Below are positions 18,686-28,505 of a stretch of DNA of 54,430 bases, piece by piece; the first letter of the stretch is position 1, and each line of letters begins with the position of its first letter. Location: positions 1 to 54,430 of the forward strand of contig QCOH01000008.1 in assembly GCA_003209895.1 (NCBI GenBank), read 5' to 3'. The translations under genes were made by a program, and so were the position numbers. This DNA is from Pelagibacteraceae bacterium AG-430-I06. Its GTDB lineage: Bacteria > Pseudomonadota > Alphaproteobacteria > Pelagibacterales > Pelagibacteraceae. Below the pieces are notes generated by a model. That model ran no database searches, was not told the DNA's origin, and was given only the letters and a program-made list of their open reading frames with translations.

Positions 18686-21315
18686 TTAAAGCTTTTGATA
18701 GTTAAATTTATTTTGTCTATATCTTTTTTTAATTCATTATAGGTATTTTTATCCTGTTCTACAATATGCTTTGGAGCTTTTTCAATAAAGCTTTTATTAT
18801 CTAATTTTTTACTTATAGTTTCTAATTCTATAGAAAATTTGCTTTTTTTCTTTATGAGATTGTCTCTTATAAGGTTTAGATCAACGTCCTTGTCAAAATA
18901 AATCTTAAAAATTTCGCCTGAAACAACTAAACTGGCATATTCTGCGTCTAAATCATTCGTACTTATTGAGTTAATTCTTCCTAGTTTTTTTAATATAGTT
19001 TGGTTTTTTAAAAAAAGATTTTGCCGATTTTTGTTTACACTTTTAATTGATATATCAACAAAGGAACCAGGATTTACATTTAGTTCACTTTTAAAAGACC
19101 TTAAAAGTGAAATCACATGAATTACTTGATTAACATTTGTAACATCTTTATCAATTAATACTTTGGTTTCCTTGAACCATGGTGTAAGCATTAAGTACTT
19201 GTTTTTTTTGGATCCTAATTTATTTTTTAACCATAATTCTTCAGTAATAAACGGAATAAAAGGGTGTAATAATATAAGTATTTCTTTAAAAATAAGCCCA
19301 GAGGTATTCTTAACTTCTTTAATGTTTTTTGTATTTTTAGAAAAAAGTATTGTTTTTGAAAGTTCTAAATACCAATCGCAATAACTATTCCACACAAACT
19401 TATAAATAACCCTACATGCTTCATCAAATCTATAATTTTTAATAAAGCTTGATGCTTCATTTTTCGTATTAATTAATTCAGAACATATCCATTTATTAAT
19501 GTTTAAAGAGAGTTTGTTAGATTTTATTTTACCTTTGAAATTACATTTGTTTACATTTAAAAAATTATTTGCATTCCAAATTTTAGTAAGAAAATTCCTA
19601 TAACCTTTAACTCTCTGTTCTGATAGCTTTACATCCCTACCTGGAGAGGCCATAGATAATAAGGTAAATCTCAGTGCATCCGCACTATAACTTTCAATAA
19701 GGTTCAATGGGTCGATAACATTACCTTTTGACTTTGACATTTTTTGTCCTTTTTCATCTCGTACAAGAGCGTGAACATATATTTCTTTGAACGGTTCTTT
19801 ATTTAAGAATTCCATACCTAGCATCATCATTCTAGCTACCCAAAAAAATATAATATCAAAACCGGTGACCAATACTGAGGTAGGATAAAATCTTTTAAGA
19901 TAATGATTAGAAACGGGCCAACCTAAAGTAGCAAAAGGCCAAAGACCAGAAGAAAACCATGTATCCAAAACATCTGGATCTCTGATTAACTTTACATTTT
20001 TTTTGTAGTATTTCCTTGCTTCTAATTTTGCTTTTTTTTCATTTTCAGCAACAAATATTTTTTTATCAGGACCATACCAAGCTGGTATCTGATGGCCCCA
20101 CCAAAGTTGTCTTGATACACACCATGGCTCTATGTTGTCCATCCATTGAAAATAAGTTTTCGACCAATTTGGGGGAAAAAAAATCGTTTTTTTATTCCTA
20201 ACAATCTTTTTTGCTTTTATAGAAAGTTTTTTTGCATCAACAAACCATTGTTCTGTTAAATACGGTTCAATTATTGAATTTGATCTGTCTCCATAAGGGA
20301 CTTTATTTTTGATATTTTCTTCTTTTACTAAAATTTGTAATTCAATTAACTTGTTTAAAATTTTTTTTCTCGCATCAAATCTATCTAGACCGACATATTC
20401 GCTTGGAGCATTATTGTTAATTTTTCCATCTTCATTAAAAATATTAATCAATTTTAATTTTTGTCTTTTACCAACATTAAAATCATTAAAATCATGAGCC
20501 GGAGTAATTTTGACTGCTCCAGTTCCTTGTGTAGGGTCTGCATATTCATCTTGAATAATTTTTAACCTTCTCCCTACAATCGGTAAAATTGCAAATTTGT
20601 TTAAAACATTTTTATATCTATTATCTTTTGGATTTACTGCAATTGCAGTATCACCAATCATGGTTTCAGGTCTTGTAGTAGCAATGGTAATAAATTCACG
20701 AGAATTCTCTATTCTGTATTTAATATAGTAAAGTTTTGAATTTACCTCTCTCTGATCTACTTCTAAATCAGAAATTGCTGTCTTTAGAACTGTATCCCAA
20801 TTTACAAGTTTTTTAGACTTATAAATAAGTTTTTTTTTGTGAAGTTCTACAAAAACTTTTACAACAGCTTTCGAGATATTTTTGTCTAAAGTAAAAGCAT
20901 TTCTAGACCAATCGCATGAGCAACCTAGTTTTTTTAGTTGATTAATAATTTTCCCACCATATTCATTTTTCCATTCCCATACTTTTTTTATAAATTTTTC
21001 TCTTCCAATTTTGTTTTTATCTATGTTTTGTGATTTTAGATATTTCTCTACCAAAGCCTGGGTTGCTATACCTGCATGATCTGTTCCGGGTTGCCACAAG
21101 GTTTCAAAACTATTCATTCTATAATATCTTGCCAAAACATCTTGAAGAGAATTGTTTAGAGCATGCCCCATGTGTAGACTGCCAGTTATATTTGGTGGCG
21201 GTATAACTATAGAAAAACTTTTATTATTTTTTTTCGGTTTAAATAGCTTGTTTTTTTCCCAATAAGAAAAGATTTTATTCTCAACTTTTTTATGATTATA
21301 CCTATCTAGACTCAT
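18682..21315 (-). CDS. valS: valyl-tRNA synthetase
   Basis: A class I synthetase of 877 aa. HIGH motif: [25 protein letters not shown] motif: [20 protein letters not shown]. The editing domain ([17 protein letters not shown]) and the short C-terminal coiled-coil arm are present. I start at ATG 21315 ([10 protein letters not shown]); an in-frame extension to 21342 is hydrophobic and uncharacteristic. Transcription probably begins in the 85 bp between this start and tRNA-Cys. Confidence 0.97.
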   Translation of the reverse strand: MSLDRYNHKKVENKIFSYWEKNKLFKPKKNNKSFSIVIPPPNITGSLHMGHALNNSLQDVLARYYRMNSFETLWQPGTDHAGIATQALVEKYLKSQNIDKNKIGREKFIKKVWEWKNEYGGKIINQLKKLGCSCDWSRNAFTLDKNISKAVVKVFVELHKKKLIYKSKKLVNWDTVLKTAISDLEVDQREVNSKLYYIKYRIENSREFITIATTRPETMIGDTAIAVNPKDNRYKNVLNKFAILPIVGRRLKIIQDEYADPTQGTGAVKITPAHDFNDFNVGKRQKLKLINIFNEDGKINNNAPSEYVGLDRFDARKKILNKLIELQILVKEENIKNKVPYGDRSNSIIEPYLTEQWFVDAKKLSIKAKKIVRNKKTIFFPPNWSKTYFQWMDNIEPWCVSRQLWWGHQIPAWYGPDKKIFVAENEKKAKLEARKYYKKNVKLIRDPDVLDTWFSSGLWPFATLGWPVSNHYLKRFYPTSVLVTGFDIIFFWVARMMMLGMEFLNKEPFKEIYVHALVRDEKGQKMSKSKGNVIDPLNLIESYSADALRFTLLSMASPGRDVKLSEQRVKGYRNFLTKIWNANNFLNVNKCNFKGKIKSNKLSLNINKWICSELINTKNEASSFIKNYRFDEACRVIYKFVWNSYCDWYLELSKTILFSKNTKNIKEVKNTSGLIFKEILILLHPFIPFITEELWLKNKLGSKKNKYLMLTPWFKETKVLIDKDVTNVNQVIHVISLLRSFKSELNVNPGSFVDISIKSVNKNRQNLFLKNQTILKKLGRINSISTNDLDAEYASLVVSGEIFKIYFDKDVDLNLIRDNLIKKKSKFSIELETISKKLDNKSFIEKAPKHIVEQDKNTYNELKKDIDKINLTIKSFK

Positions 21316-21400
21316 ACCTATAAATATTAATAATATATACAAACTTCTAGCTTTATTTTTCTATATAAAGGTATATTAATCTCATTATTATTATTAAACT

Positions 21401-21474
21401 GGCCACGTGGCGGAATGGTTACGCAGAGGATTGCAAATCCTTTTATCCCAGTTCGATTCTGGGCGTGGCCTCCA
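21401..21474 (+). tRNA. tRNA-Cys (GCA)
   Basis: A 74-nt cloverleaf with encoded CCA. Acceptor GGCCACG pairs with CGTGGCC (21464-21470), followed by discriminator U and CCA. The anticodon loop TTGCAAA sits on an AGGA/TCCT stem and reads GCA (Cys). The T arm contains GTTCGATTC. It lies 47 bp before tRNA-Asn on the same strand. Confidence 0.97.
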
Positions 21475-21521
21475 AATTAAGTCTTGTTATAAATTTTATA
21501 TATTGTAAGTATATCCTTTAT

Positions 21522-21597
21522 TCCTCGGTAGCTCAGTTGGTAGAGCAGTTGACTGTTAATCAATTGGTCGCAGGTTCGAGTCCTGCCCGAGGAGCCA
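21522..21597 (+). tRNA. tRNA-Asn (GUU)
   Basis: A 76-nt cloverleaf with encoded CCA. Acceptor TCCTCGG pairs with CCGAGGA; the discriminator is G. The anticodon loop CTGTTAA reads GUU (Asn) on a GTTGA/TCAAT stem. The T loop is TTCGAGT. The 3' end is 2 bp from the convergent XRE regulator gene. Confidence 0.97.
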
Positions 21598-21599
21598 AA

Positions 21600-21968
21600 T
21601 CAACCAGTCTCTTTAAGATCAGTGGTATTTTTTAAGATTTGTAGAACTTTAGTTTTTTGAGTTTGTGAAAGCTTAGTAAATATTTTGACAATAAAAGAAT
21701 AATTTAAATCTGCCATTTCGTCTTGGTTAATGTTCTCACCTACTTTATTTTCTGCATAATCTTCATAAAAATAGTTTACAGGCACTTTTAAGAAAACAGC
21801 TAGCTGTAAGAGACGGCTAGAACTAACACCATTTGTCCCTTTTTCGTATTTTTGTATTTGTTGGAAGGTTACATTAATTGCATTTGCTACTTTTGTTTGG
21901 GTGAGACCAAGTGACAGCCTACGCATTCTTAACTTTTTTCCTAAATGCGTGTTAAAGTTTTTTTCCAT
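21600..21968 (-). CDS. XRE-family transcriptional regulator
   Basis: A 122-aa protein with an N-terminal helix-turn-helix of the Cro/C1 type, about residues 9-63: LGKKLRMRRLSLGLTQTKVA, then NVTFQQIQKYEKGTNGVSSS. The C-terminal half is helical and unassigned. This compact form, with an HTH plus an acidic linker and short helical tail, is widespread in alphaproteobacteria as a single-domain regulator of cell-surface or growth-phase genes. Its target here is unknown. It is the only general regulator in the window besides zur. Confidence 0.85.
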   Translation of the reverse strand: MEKNFNTHLGKKLRMRRLSLGLTQTKVANAINVTFQQIQKYEKGTNGVSSSRLLQLAVFLKVPVNYFYEDYAENKVGENINQDEMADLNYSFIVKIFTKLSQTQKTKVLQILKNTTDLKETG

Positions 21969-22136
21969 TTTATTCCCTCAGATTTTGAGATTGAACATTA
22001 AAAAAAATATTTTAGCAATAGTTAATATAGATATTTGTAATTTTAATTTGGGTCAAAAAAACCCTTATTTTATATAAAAAAAAACATAACTATCTTGACA
22101 TATCTGGAATTTTAATGAGTTTTTTTATTTAAAAAA

Positions 22137-22820
22137 TTAATATTTTACCTCATTTAATCGATACTCCCATTTTCCAAATTTTTCATAAGAGGCTTTAATC
22201 CAAATTAGTGATGCCTCGTCGTACCAAATTTTTAAATTAAGCTTTTTTTCATTCATGGGTTTTTCGTTTTTTGAAAAAAGATGAAAATTAACTGTATTAA
22301 ATTCTTTATTTTTAATAAATATTTTATCTTTGCCCAAATATTTTACTTCTTGATTTATAACTCTTCCTGATATTGAGCTAATTTGATGTTGTTTTAATAC
22401 GATTTCATGATTCCACAAGTCACTAATTATAGAGTCGTATGTTGTTTTGCCATTAAATGATGATCCATCAATCAATAATTTTTTTTTATCTGATTTTATT
22501 CTAACATATTTTTTTTTATCATTTTGCAGTGTTTCTGAATTAAATTCTAACAACATATTATCCTTATAAATTCCGTTACTTTTTGTTCTATATTTCATTA
22601 AATCTATGCCGAGTTTATTAACTTTAAAATAACCAGAACCTACTACATGAAGTTTACCGTTTATTCTGTTGAACTCAAAATTATGATACCCAATTAGTTC
22701 GTTATTCAAAAATAAATCATATTTTAACACTTTGATTTTATTATAATGATTTACGTGTGAATGCAGTTCGTTTGGTAATAAAATTAACCAAAAAAATATA
22801 AAGATTGAAAATCTTTCCAT
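22137..22820 (-). CDS. secreted protein, DUF6134/DUF3108-like
   Basis: A 227-aa protein with an N-terminal signal segment (FSIFIFFWLILLPNELHS). The mature part is beta-rich: LKYDLFLNNELIGYHNFEF, then later LWNHEIVLKQHQISSISGRV and a C-terminal LIWIKASYEKFGKWEYRL. This layout resembles the DUF6134 and DUF3108 periplasmic families, in which a 'Y-x-h-hh-x-G-x-x-IG' strand opens the fold. No enzymatic motif is seen. It follows aapP by 16 bp on the same strand and may simply be read from that operon. Confidence 0.6.
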   Translation of the reverse strand: MERFSIFIFFWLILLPNELHSHVNHYNKIKVLKYDLFLNNELIGYHNFEFNRINGKLHVVGSGYFKVNKLGIDLMKYRTKSNGIYKDNMLLEFNSETLQNDKKKYVRIKSDKKKLLIDGSSFNGKTTYDSIISDLWNHEIVLKQHQISSISGRVINQEVKYLGKDKIFIKNKEFNTVNFHLFSKNEKPMNEKKLNLKIWYDEASLIWIKASYEKFGKWEYRLNEVKY

Positions 22821-22836
22821 TAAATTTTATAAAAAT

Positions 22837-23568
22837 TTAAAGAATTTGACTTAAAAATAACTTCGTTCTTTCATTTTTTGGATTAGCGAAGAAATCTTTA
22901 GTTTTAGCTCTTTCTACAATCATTCCTTCGTCCATAAAAACAACTTCATCGGCTACTTCTTTTGCAAAACCCATCTCATGTGTTACCACGATCATTGTCA
23001 TTCCAGCTTTTGCGAGATTAACCATGGCATCTAATACTTCTTTAATCATCTCGGGATCTAAAGCTGATGTAGGTTCATCAAAAAGCATAATTTTTGGCTC
23101 CATACATAAAGCTCTTGCAAGAGCGGCTCTCTGTTGTTGCCCGCCGGATAATTGTCCAGGAAATTTCGCTGCTTGATCAGCAATTTGAACTTGCTCTAGT
23201 TGTTTCATTGCAAGCTCTTCAGCTTTCTTCTTTGGAGTTTTTTTTACCCATATAGGCGCAAGAGTACAATTGTCTAAAATTGATAAATGAGGAAATAAAT
23301 TAAATTGCTGAAAAACCATGCCAACTTCAGCTCTTATTTTTTCAATATCTTTTGTTTTTTCTGAAAGTTCGTTACCATCAACTATGATTTGTCCCTTTTG
23401 ATGTTCTTCAAGTCTATTTATACATCTAATTAAAGTGGATTTTCCTGATCCTGAGGGTCCACAAACAACTATTTTTTGTTTTTCCCCTACTTCAAGATTT
23501 ATATCTTTGAGGACCTGAAAATCTCCAAACCATTTGTTTACATCTTTCATTTGTATAATCGTTGTCAT
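22837..23568 (-). CDS. aapP: general L-amino-acid ABC transporter ATP-binding protein
   Basis: A 243-aa ABC ATPase of the polar amino-acid family. Walker [10 protein letters not shown] (residues 36-44), Q-loop [16 protein letters not shown], signature [15 protein letters not shown], Walker B IMLFDEP, D-loop SALDP and H-loop VVTHEMGFA are all intact. It should energise AapQ/AapM. It is the last transporter gene of an aapJ-aapQ-aapM-aapP operon, 7 bp after aapM. Confidence 0.95.
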   Translation of the reverse strand: MTTIIQMKDVNKWFGDFQVLKDINLEVGEKQKIVVCGPSGSGKSTLIRCINRLEEHQKGQIIVDGNELSEKTKDIEKIRAEVGMVFQQFNLFPHLSILDNCTLAPIWVKKTPKKKAEELAMKQLEQVQIADQAAKFPGQLSGGQQQRAALARALCMEPKIMLFDEPTSALDPEMIKEVLDAMVNLAKAGMTMIVVTHEMGFAKEVADEVVFMDEGMIVERAKTKDFFANPKNERTKLFLSQIL

Positions 23569-23575
23569 AAATTCC

Positions 23576-24850
23576 TTATCTATCGGTTTTATACTTTAAC
23601 TCTAAATGTTGACTATATCTACTCATAGCATAACAAATTACCCAGAATAATATAGAGGCAAAAATATAGCCCTCCATTGCATATCCTAGCCATTTAGGAT
23701 TAGTTTTTGCCATTTGAAGCATACCAACAACTTCTGATAAACCTACTACAAATATTAATGGAGTATCTTTGACTAAAGCTAAAAAAGTATTTGCAATTCC
23801 CGGTATAACCAATTTTAAAGCCTGGGGTAAAATTACAAAAATTTGCATTTTCCAATAACCCATTCCTAAAGATTTAGCGGCATCATATTGACCACGAGGT
23901 AAAGCTTGCAACCCTCCCCTAATTACTTCTGCAACATATGCAGCTTCAAAAAGAATTATTGCAACAATAACTCTAACTAATTTATCTACAAAAGCATCTG
24001 CTGGTAAAAACATTGGAAACATTACTGATGACATGAATAAAACTGTGATCAACGGAACTCCTCTCCAGAACTCTATATATCCAATAGATATATATCTTAT
24101 AACTGGTAACTCTGATCTTCTTCCTAAAGCTAAAATCATTCCAAGTGGAAAACAAAATATTAGCCCAAAAAAAGATACTATAAATGTAAGTGATAAACCG
24201 CCCCATGCATTTGTTTCTACCCATTCTAATCCGAATGAACCACCAGATATCAGAAAATATATAATTAAAAATGCAATTATTGGATAAGCAATAGCATAAT
24301 AAAAAGTTAAGTAATTTTTATATTTTCCTTTTGCAAAAAAACCAACAAAAGCAAAAGAAATTAAAATAATGAAGGCTAAGTTTATTCTCCAATGAAATTC
24401 ATTTGGATACATTCCGTACATGAATCTTCTGAACCATATTTTAATATAAGTCCAACACGCTCCCTCTATCGATGAGCAAGCTTCTTTGCTGTCACCAGAA
24501 ATATTGGCGTCAAAAATCATCCAATTTAGAGATGGAGGTAAAGCAAGTAAAGTAATGAAAATTATTAAGAGGGTTAATCCCGCGTTAAATATATTATTGT
24601 TTACACTCTTGTTTATAATGTCTACAGTTTTCACTCCTGAGTACTCGAGCCTAATCATCTGTAGGCCAGCTAACCCTAAAAGAAGTGGAAGTAAAAAGTT
24701 TACAAAATCAGGTAAAAAAGATGCAAAATTCAAGTTAAAAAAGCTTCTAAGAAAAACATCAAAAATACTTAAAAATATTAATAAAGCTCCAATGTATAAG
24801 TAAACTTTAAAATTATCTCTATTTGGCTTTAAAATATTAATATTAATCAT
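23576..24850 (-). CDS. aapM: general L-amino-acid ABC transporter permease AapM
   Basis: A 424-aa inner-membrane permease. The C-terminal half carries the HisM/ArtM-type core with the EAA-like loop [20 protein letters not shown], which contacts the ATPase. The N-terminal half holds extra helices and a periplasmic segment with two Cys ([18 protein letters not shown]), typical of AapM/YhdY and absent from short HisM-type permeases. It starts 1 bp after aapQ. Confidence 0.94.
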   Translation of the reverse strand: MININILKPNRDNFKVYLYIGALLIFLSIFDVFLRSFFNLNFASFLPDFVNFLLPLLLGLAGLQMIRLEYSGVKTVDIINKSVNNNIFNAGLTLLIIFITLLALPPSLNWMIFDANISGDSKEACSSIEGACWTYIKIWFRRFMYGMYPNEFHWRINLAFIILISFAFVGFFAKGKYKNYLTFYYAIAYPIIAFLIIYFLISGGSFGLEWVETNAWGGLSLTFIVSFFGLIFCFPLGMILALGRRSELPVIRYISIGYIEFWRGVPLITVLFMSSVMFPMFLPADAFVDKLVRVIVAIILFEAAYVAEVIRGGLQALPRGQYDAAKSLGMGYWKMQIFVILPQALKLVIPGIANTFLALVKDTPLIFVVGLSEVVGMLQMAKTNPKWLGYAMEGYIFASILFWVICYAMSRYSQHLELKYKTDR

Positions 24851-24851
24851 T

Positions 24852-26003
24852 TTACTTCTCTTTTATTGCTATTTTTTTATTGTACCAATTCATTAACAAA
24901 GATATAGAGAGGCTTAACGTTAAATACGTTAACATTGTAATTGATACGATTTCAATTGCTCTACCAGTTTGCATTAGGGCTGTTCCGGCAAAAACTAATA
25001 CTAGATCTGGATATGCTATAGCTGCCGCTAAAGATGAGTTTTTAGTCAAATTTAAATATTGATTTGTTGTTGGCGGGATAATAATTCTTAGAGCTTGAGG
25101 CATGATAACTAATTTTAAAATTTGGTTTGGCGTTAAACCAACAGATGCAGCTGCCTCTTTTTGACCTTTACTAATGCCCTGAATACCTGCCCTTACGCAT
25201 TCAGCAACAAAAGTAGAGGTATACAAAGATAAAGCTAAAACAAGTGCCAATAGTTCCGGTGGTAGGCTTATACCACCTTCATAAATAAAAGAAGTTTTAG
25301 ATAACTGTTTTAAGACTGGCAATTCAACCTCTGCTTGTGATAAACCGGTTATTAAAGTCAAGGACGGAAAAACTATTAATAAAGATAATGAAATAATAAA
25401 AACGGGAAGCTGTTTACCTTTTTCCTCTTGTAGTTTTTTAGCATAAGTTCGTATGAGCACAATTAAAATTATCGCTGCTAAGATTGAATATAAAAAAATA
25501 TTCAAATTATTCCATAATAGCCCCGGGATGTAATATCCCTTGATCGTAAGATAAGTCGCTCCAAGAAATGGTTCAGTATTTTCAGGTAATGGTAGTGCTC
25601 TTAAAGCTGCATAATACCAAAAAAATATTTGTAATAACAATGGTACATTTCTAAAAAATTCTACATACCATAAAGCTGAGTTTCTGATTAAATAATTCGG
25701 AGATAATCTAGCAATTCCCATGATTACTCCTATAATGGTACAAAATATAATTCCTAAAACTGATACGAGTATGGTGTTTAATAGTCCAACTAAGTAGGCT
25801 CTAGCGTATGAATGCGATCCATCATAGTCAATTAACGAAAACTGAACATCAAAGGACGATTCTTGGCTTAAAAAACCATAACCAAAATCAATACCCCTAT
25901 TCGACATGTTTAATTGAGCATTAATTGTAAAAAAACCGAATATTAACACAATAAATAAAAGTGTTAAAATCTGCGGGAGAATTTTTTTTATTTTATTATC
26001 CAT
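24852..26003 (-). CDS. aapQ: general L-amino-acid ABC transporter permease AapQ
   Basis: A 383-aa permease paired with AapM. The N-terminus contains GIDFGYGFLSQESSFDVQFS, a conserved AapQ feature, and the C-terminal core has GIQGISKGQKEAAASVGLTP (EAA loop) followed by IMPQALRIIIPPTTNQYLNL. It is separated from aapJ by a 70-bp gap holding a strong stem-loop, and its ATG lacks a clear Shine-Dalgarno. Confidence 0.94.
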   Translation of the reverse strand: MDNKIKKILPQILTLLFIVLIFGFFTINAQLNMSNRGIDFGYGFLSQESSFDVQFSLIDYDGSHSYARAYLVGLLNTILVSVLGIIFCTIIGVIMGIARLSPNYLIRNSALWYVEFFRNVPLLLQIFFWYYAALRALPLPENTEPFLGATYLTIKGYYIPGLLWNNLNIFLYSILAAIILIVLIRTYAKKLQEEKGKQLPVFIISLSLLIVFPSLTLITGLSQAEVELPVLKQLSKTSFIYEGGISLPPELLALVLALSLYTSTFVAECVRAGIQGISKGQKEAAASVGLTPNQILKLVIMPQALRIIIPPTTNQYLNLTKNSSLAAAIAYPDLVLVFAGTALMQTGRAIEIVSITMLTYLTLSLSISLLMNWYNKKIAIKEK

Positions 26004-26022
26004 TAAGTTTCATTAATAAAAA

Positions 26023-26048
26023 AAAGGGCCGGAAAAATCCAGCCCTTT
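26023..26048 (-). terminator. stem-loop with T-run between aapJ and aapQ
   Basis: Read leftward, the RNA forms an 11-position stem AAAGGGCTGGA / TCCGGCCCTTT with one mismatch and a four-base loop, followed by a run of Ts (26022-26015). This has the form of an intrinsic terminator. Because it lies inside the aap operon, it probably acts as a partial terminator or 3'-end protector that raises binding-protein mRNA over permease mRNA. Confidence 0.85.
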
Positions 26049-26073
26049 CTTTTTAAATAATTATTATTAGCAA

Positions 26074-27114
26074 TTATCTTGCTGGTGGAACGTAAAGTAT
26101 ACCACCTTTAGTCCATAATTCATTTGGACCTCTTTTAGGTAAAATACCTGTGTCTGCTATATGTTTTTTATAGCTTTCACCATAATTACCTACTTGCTTG
26201 ATAATTCTTAGGCTCCATTCGTTGTCTAATCCAAATGCAGCACCTAATTCACCTTCAGCTCCAACAAGTCTTTTAATTGCTGGGTTTTCAGATGTTTTCA
26301 TGCTGTCGGCATTAGATGAATTAACACCGTATTCTTCTGCTTCAATCATTGTATTTAATGACCATCTAACAATATCTTCCCATACAGAATCCCCTTGTCT
26401 TACAACAGGACCTAAAGGTTCTTTTGATATTGTTTCAGGTAATACAATGTGATCATTTGGTGCACTCAATTTAGTTCTTTGAGCGGCCAAACCAGATTTA
26501 TCAGTTGTGTAAGTATCACATCTACCGGCATCGTAAGCTGCTACAACTTCGTCAGCTTTTTCAAATGCAACAGGTTCATATTTAATTCCTTTTGAGTTAA
26601 AGAAATCTCTCATATTTAACTCTGTTGTTGTACCAATGTTCGTACATGCAGATATCCCACTTCTAAAATCTCTAGTAGATTTTATTCCTGAGTTTTTTCT
26701 AACCATGAAACCTTGACCATCATAGAAATTTACACCAACAAAAGTTAAACCAATGTCAGCATCTCTTGATAAAGTCCAAGTAGTATTTCTTGATAGAACA
26801 TCTATTTCGCCAGATGTAAGTGCAGTAAATCTTTCTTTAGCGCTTAAAGGAAAGTATTTTACTTTTTCAGAGTCGCCTAGTACTGCAGCAGCAACTGCTC
26901 TGCAAACATCAACGTCTATTCCAGTCCAATTTCCAGATGCATCCGCATTAGAAAATCCTGGTAAACCTTGAGAAACTCCGCACTTAACAAAGCCGGCTTT
27001 TTTAGTATTGTCCAAAGTTTTAGATTTTTTTCCACTTCCTCCGCCCTGCTGACAAGCTGCCAACAAAACAACTGCAGAAAAAAATAAAACAAAGTTTCTT
27101 ACTATTTTTAGCAT
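26074..27114 (-). CDS. aapJ: general L-amino-acid ABC transporter substrate-binding protein
   Basis: A 346-aa family-3 binding protein for polar or general amino acids. Mature-domain motifs: FVKCGVSQGLPGFSNADASG, WTGIDVDVCRAVAAAVLGD and LSRNTTWTLSRD. The signal peptide ends LLAAC, with Cys at residue 21, followed by QQGGGSGKK; this is a lipobox plus flexible linker, so it may be membrane-anchored, unlike classical soluble AapJ. A strong Shine-Dalgarno (AAGGAG) precedes the ATG. First gene of the operon. Confidence 0.95.
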   Translation of the reverse strand: MLKIVRNFVLFFSAVVLLAACQQGGGSGKKSKTLDNTKKAGFVKCGVSQGLPGFSNADASGNWTGIDVDVCRAVAAAVLGDSEKVKYFPLSAKERFTALTSGEIDVLSRNTTWTLSRDADIGLTFVGVNFYDGQGFMVRKNSGIKSTRDFRSGISACTNIGTTTELNMRDFFNSKGIKYEPVAFEKADEVVAAYDAGRCDTYTTDKSGLAAQRTKLSAPNDHIVLPETISKEPLGPVVRQGDSVWEDIVRWSLNTMIEAEEYGVNSSNADSMKTSENPAIKRLVGAEGELGAAFGLDNEWSLRIIKQVGNYGESYKKHIADTGILPKRGPNELWTKGGILYVPPAR

Positions 27115-27133
27115 TTATGCTCCTTATCTTTAT

Positions 27134-27172
27134 TTTTATTGTTAACAATAAAATTACAAACAATGTAATTTT
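27134..27172 (-). promoter_or_regulatory. two overlapping inverted repeats in the aapJ leader
   Basis: A perfect 20-bp palindrome TTTTATTGTTAACAATAAAA occupies 27134-27153. It abuts and shares four bases with a second inverted repeat, AAAATTACA (27150-27158) / TGTAATTTT (27164-27172), with a 5-nt spacer. Both lie between the predicted transcription start and the aapJ Shine-Dalgarno. They could be operators for a repressor or leader RNA structure; no regulator is assigned. Confidence 0.5.
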
Positions 27173-27178
27173 AACATT

Positions 27179-27207
27179 AGTATCGATTATTACATATTTA
27201 TGTTCAA
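27179..27207 (-). promoter_or_regulatory. predicted sigma-70 promoter of aapJ
   Basis: On the minus strand TTGAAC (27207-27202) and GATACT (27184-27179) are separated by exactly 17 bp, a good match to -35 and -10 boxes. The predicted start of transcription, about 27172, leaves a leader of nearly 60 nt holding the inverted repeats. Confidence 0.5.
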
Positions 27208-27322
27208 GTTATTTGAGGGTGACTTTAAATGACATAAAGCTAATAGGGGTTTATTAAATACTTCATATACTAATTATAATTTAATACTAACTACATTTAG
27301 ATAATTGCTACTTTTGATAGAA

Positions 27323-27399
27323 TGGCGCGCCCTGAAGGATTCGAACCTACGACCCTCGGTTTAGAAAACCGATGCTCTATCCAACTGAGCTAAGGGCGC
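27323..27399 (-). tRNA. tRNA-Arg (UCU)
   Basis: A 77-nt cloverleaf on the minus strand with encoded CCA. Acceptor GCGCCCT pairs with AGGGCGC; the discriminator is G. The anticodon loop TTCTAAA reads UCU (Arg, AGA/AGG codons). The T loop is TTCGAAT. AGA is the dominant Arg codon in this AT-rich genome, so this is a major tRNA. It lies 23 bp after the iron-transport ATPase gene on the same strand. Confidence 0.97.
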
Positions 27400-27422
27400 T
27401 TAACATTATTATATATACTTAC

Positions 27423-28493
27423 TTAAAAACATACTAGGTGGTCAATATAAATTGGAGTTTTAATTCCAAATTTTTCATTTTTTTCATGTTGATGAATATG
27501 ATGAGAATGAACAAAAACTGGCAAATGCTCACCCTTTTTTGTTTTTAAGGTATAAATAAAATTTGTTCCTCTAAATTTTCTATCAACAACGTCTAATTTT
27601 AGATTGCTTTGATCGTCGTGTATCAAATCTTCAGGTTGTAAAAGAAGTTTAACTTTCGAACCAGAAGTAAAATTGTTGGATAATTTTCCTCTAATTTCTC
27701 CTAATTCATCATGTTTTAATCTATGAACTGCGCACTCACTATCAATAACTTTAACGTCTATAAAAATACCCTTGTTTAAGAAATTTGCTACATCGATAGA
27801 ATTGGGTTCGTGATGAACATTATATGGCACGTCATATTGTTTTAACTCTTGATTTAGTATTATTCCGCATTTATCAGCAATTGAAAAAGCTTCGAAAGAA
27901 TCATGCGTTACTAAAATTGTAGTAAGACTAATTTCTTTTAATAAATTTTTTACTGAGTATTGTATTTCGTCTTTTAAACTTTGGTCAATATTAGAAAAAG
28001 GCTCATCAAGTAGTAATAAATCTGGTTTCGACATTATCGATCTTGCTAGAGAGACCCTTTGGGCTTCTCCAGCGCTAATTTGATGAGGATACTTCTCTAA
28101 TATTGGATCAATATGTAGTAACTTAATAATATCATCAACATTTAAAGTAATTCCATTTCCATTGGATCTTTTTTTTCCAAAATTAATATTGTCAATGACT
28201 TTGTAATTTGGAAAAAGAGAATTATCCTGAAACGATAAAGCTATATTTCTTTTTTCTGGTTCCAAATGAAAATTATCAGAAGAAATTATTTTATTTTTTA
28301 AATAAATTTCACCTGAATTAATTTTTTGTAGACCAGCTATTGTTCTTAATATAGTGGTTTTTCCAACACCTGATGGACCTAACAATGAAACTATATCGCC
28401 TTGTTTTTCTATTTTTAAATTTACTTTGTTAACCTTATTTTTTTCACTGGCCGCAAAGTGACCGTTTCTAATTTCAAAAAAATTTTTTGACAT
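27423..28493 (-). CDS. fbpC: ferric-iron ABC transporter ATP-binding protein (FbpC-like)
   Basis: A 356-aa ABC ATPase of the Fe(3+)/thiamine family. Walker A GPSGVGKTT, Q-loop LSFQDNSLFPNYKV, Walker B LLLLDEP, D-loop FSNIDQ and H-loop VTHDSFEAF are intact; the signature reads ISAGEAQRVSLARS, a tolerated variant of LSGGQ. A C-terminal regulatory domain of about 130 aa includes a His-rich end (FVHSHHIHQHEK). It follows the permease by 12 bp and completes a three-gene iron importer. Confidence 0.9.
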   Translation of the reverse strand: MSKNFFEIRNGHFAASEKNKVNKVNLKIEKQGDIVSLLGPSGVGKTTILRTIAGLQKINSGEIYLKNKIISSDNFHLEPEKRNIALSFQDNSLFPNYKVIDNINFGKKRSNGNGITLNVDDIIKLLHIDPILEKYPHQISAGEAQRVSLARSIMSKPDLLLLDEPFSNIDQSLKDEIQYSVKNLLKEISLTTILVTHDSFEAFSIADKCGIILNQELKQYDVPYNVHHEPNSIDVANFLNKGIFIDVKVIDSECAVHRLKHDELGEIRGKLSNNFTSGSKVKLLLQPEDLIHDDQSNLKLDVVDRKFRGTNFIYTLKTKKGEHLPVFVHSHHIHQHEKNEKFGIKTPIYIDHLVCF

Positions 28494-28505
28494 TAGTTGA
28501 TTATA

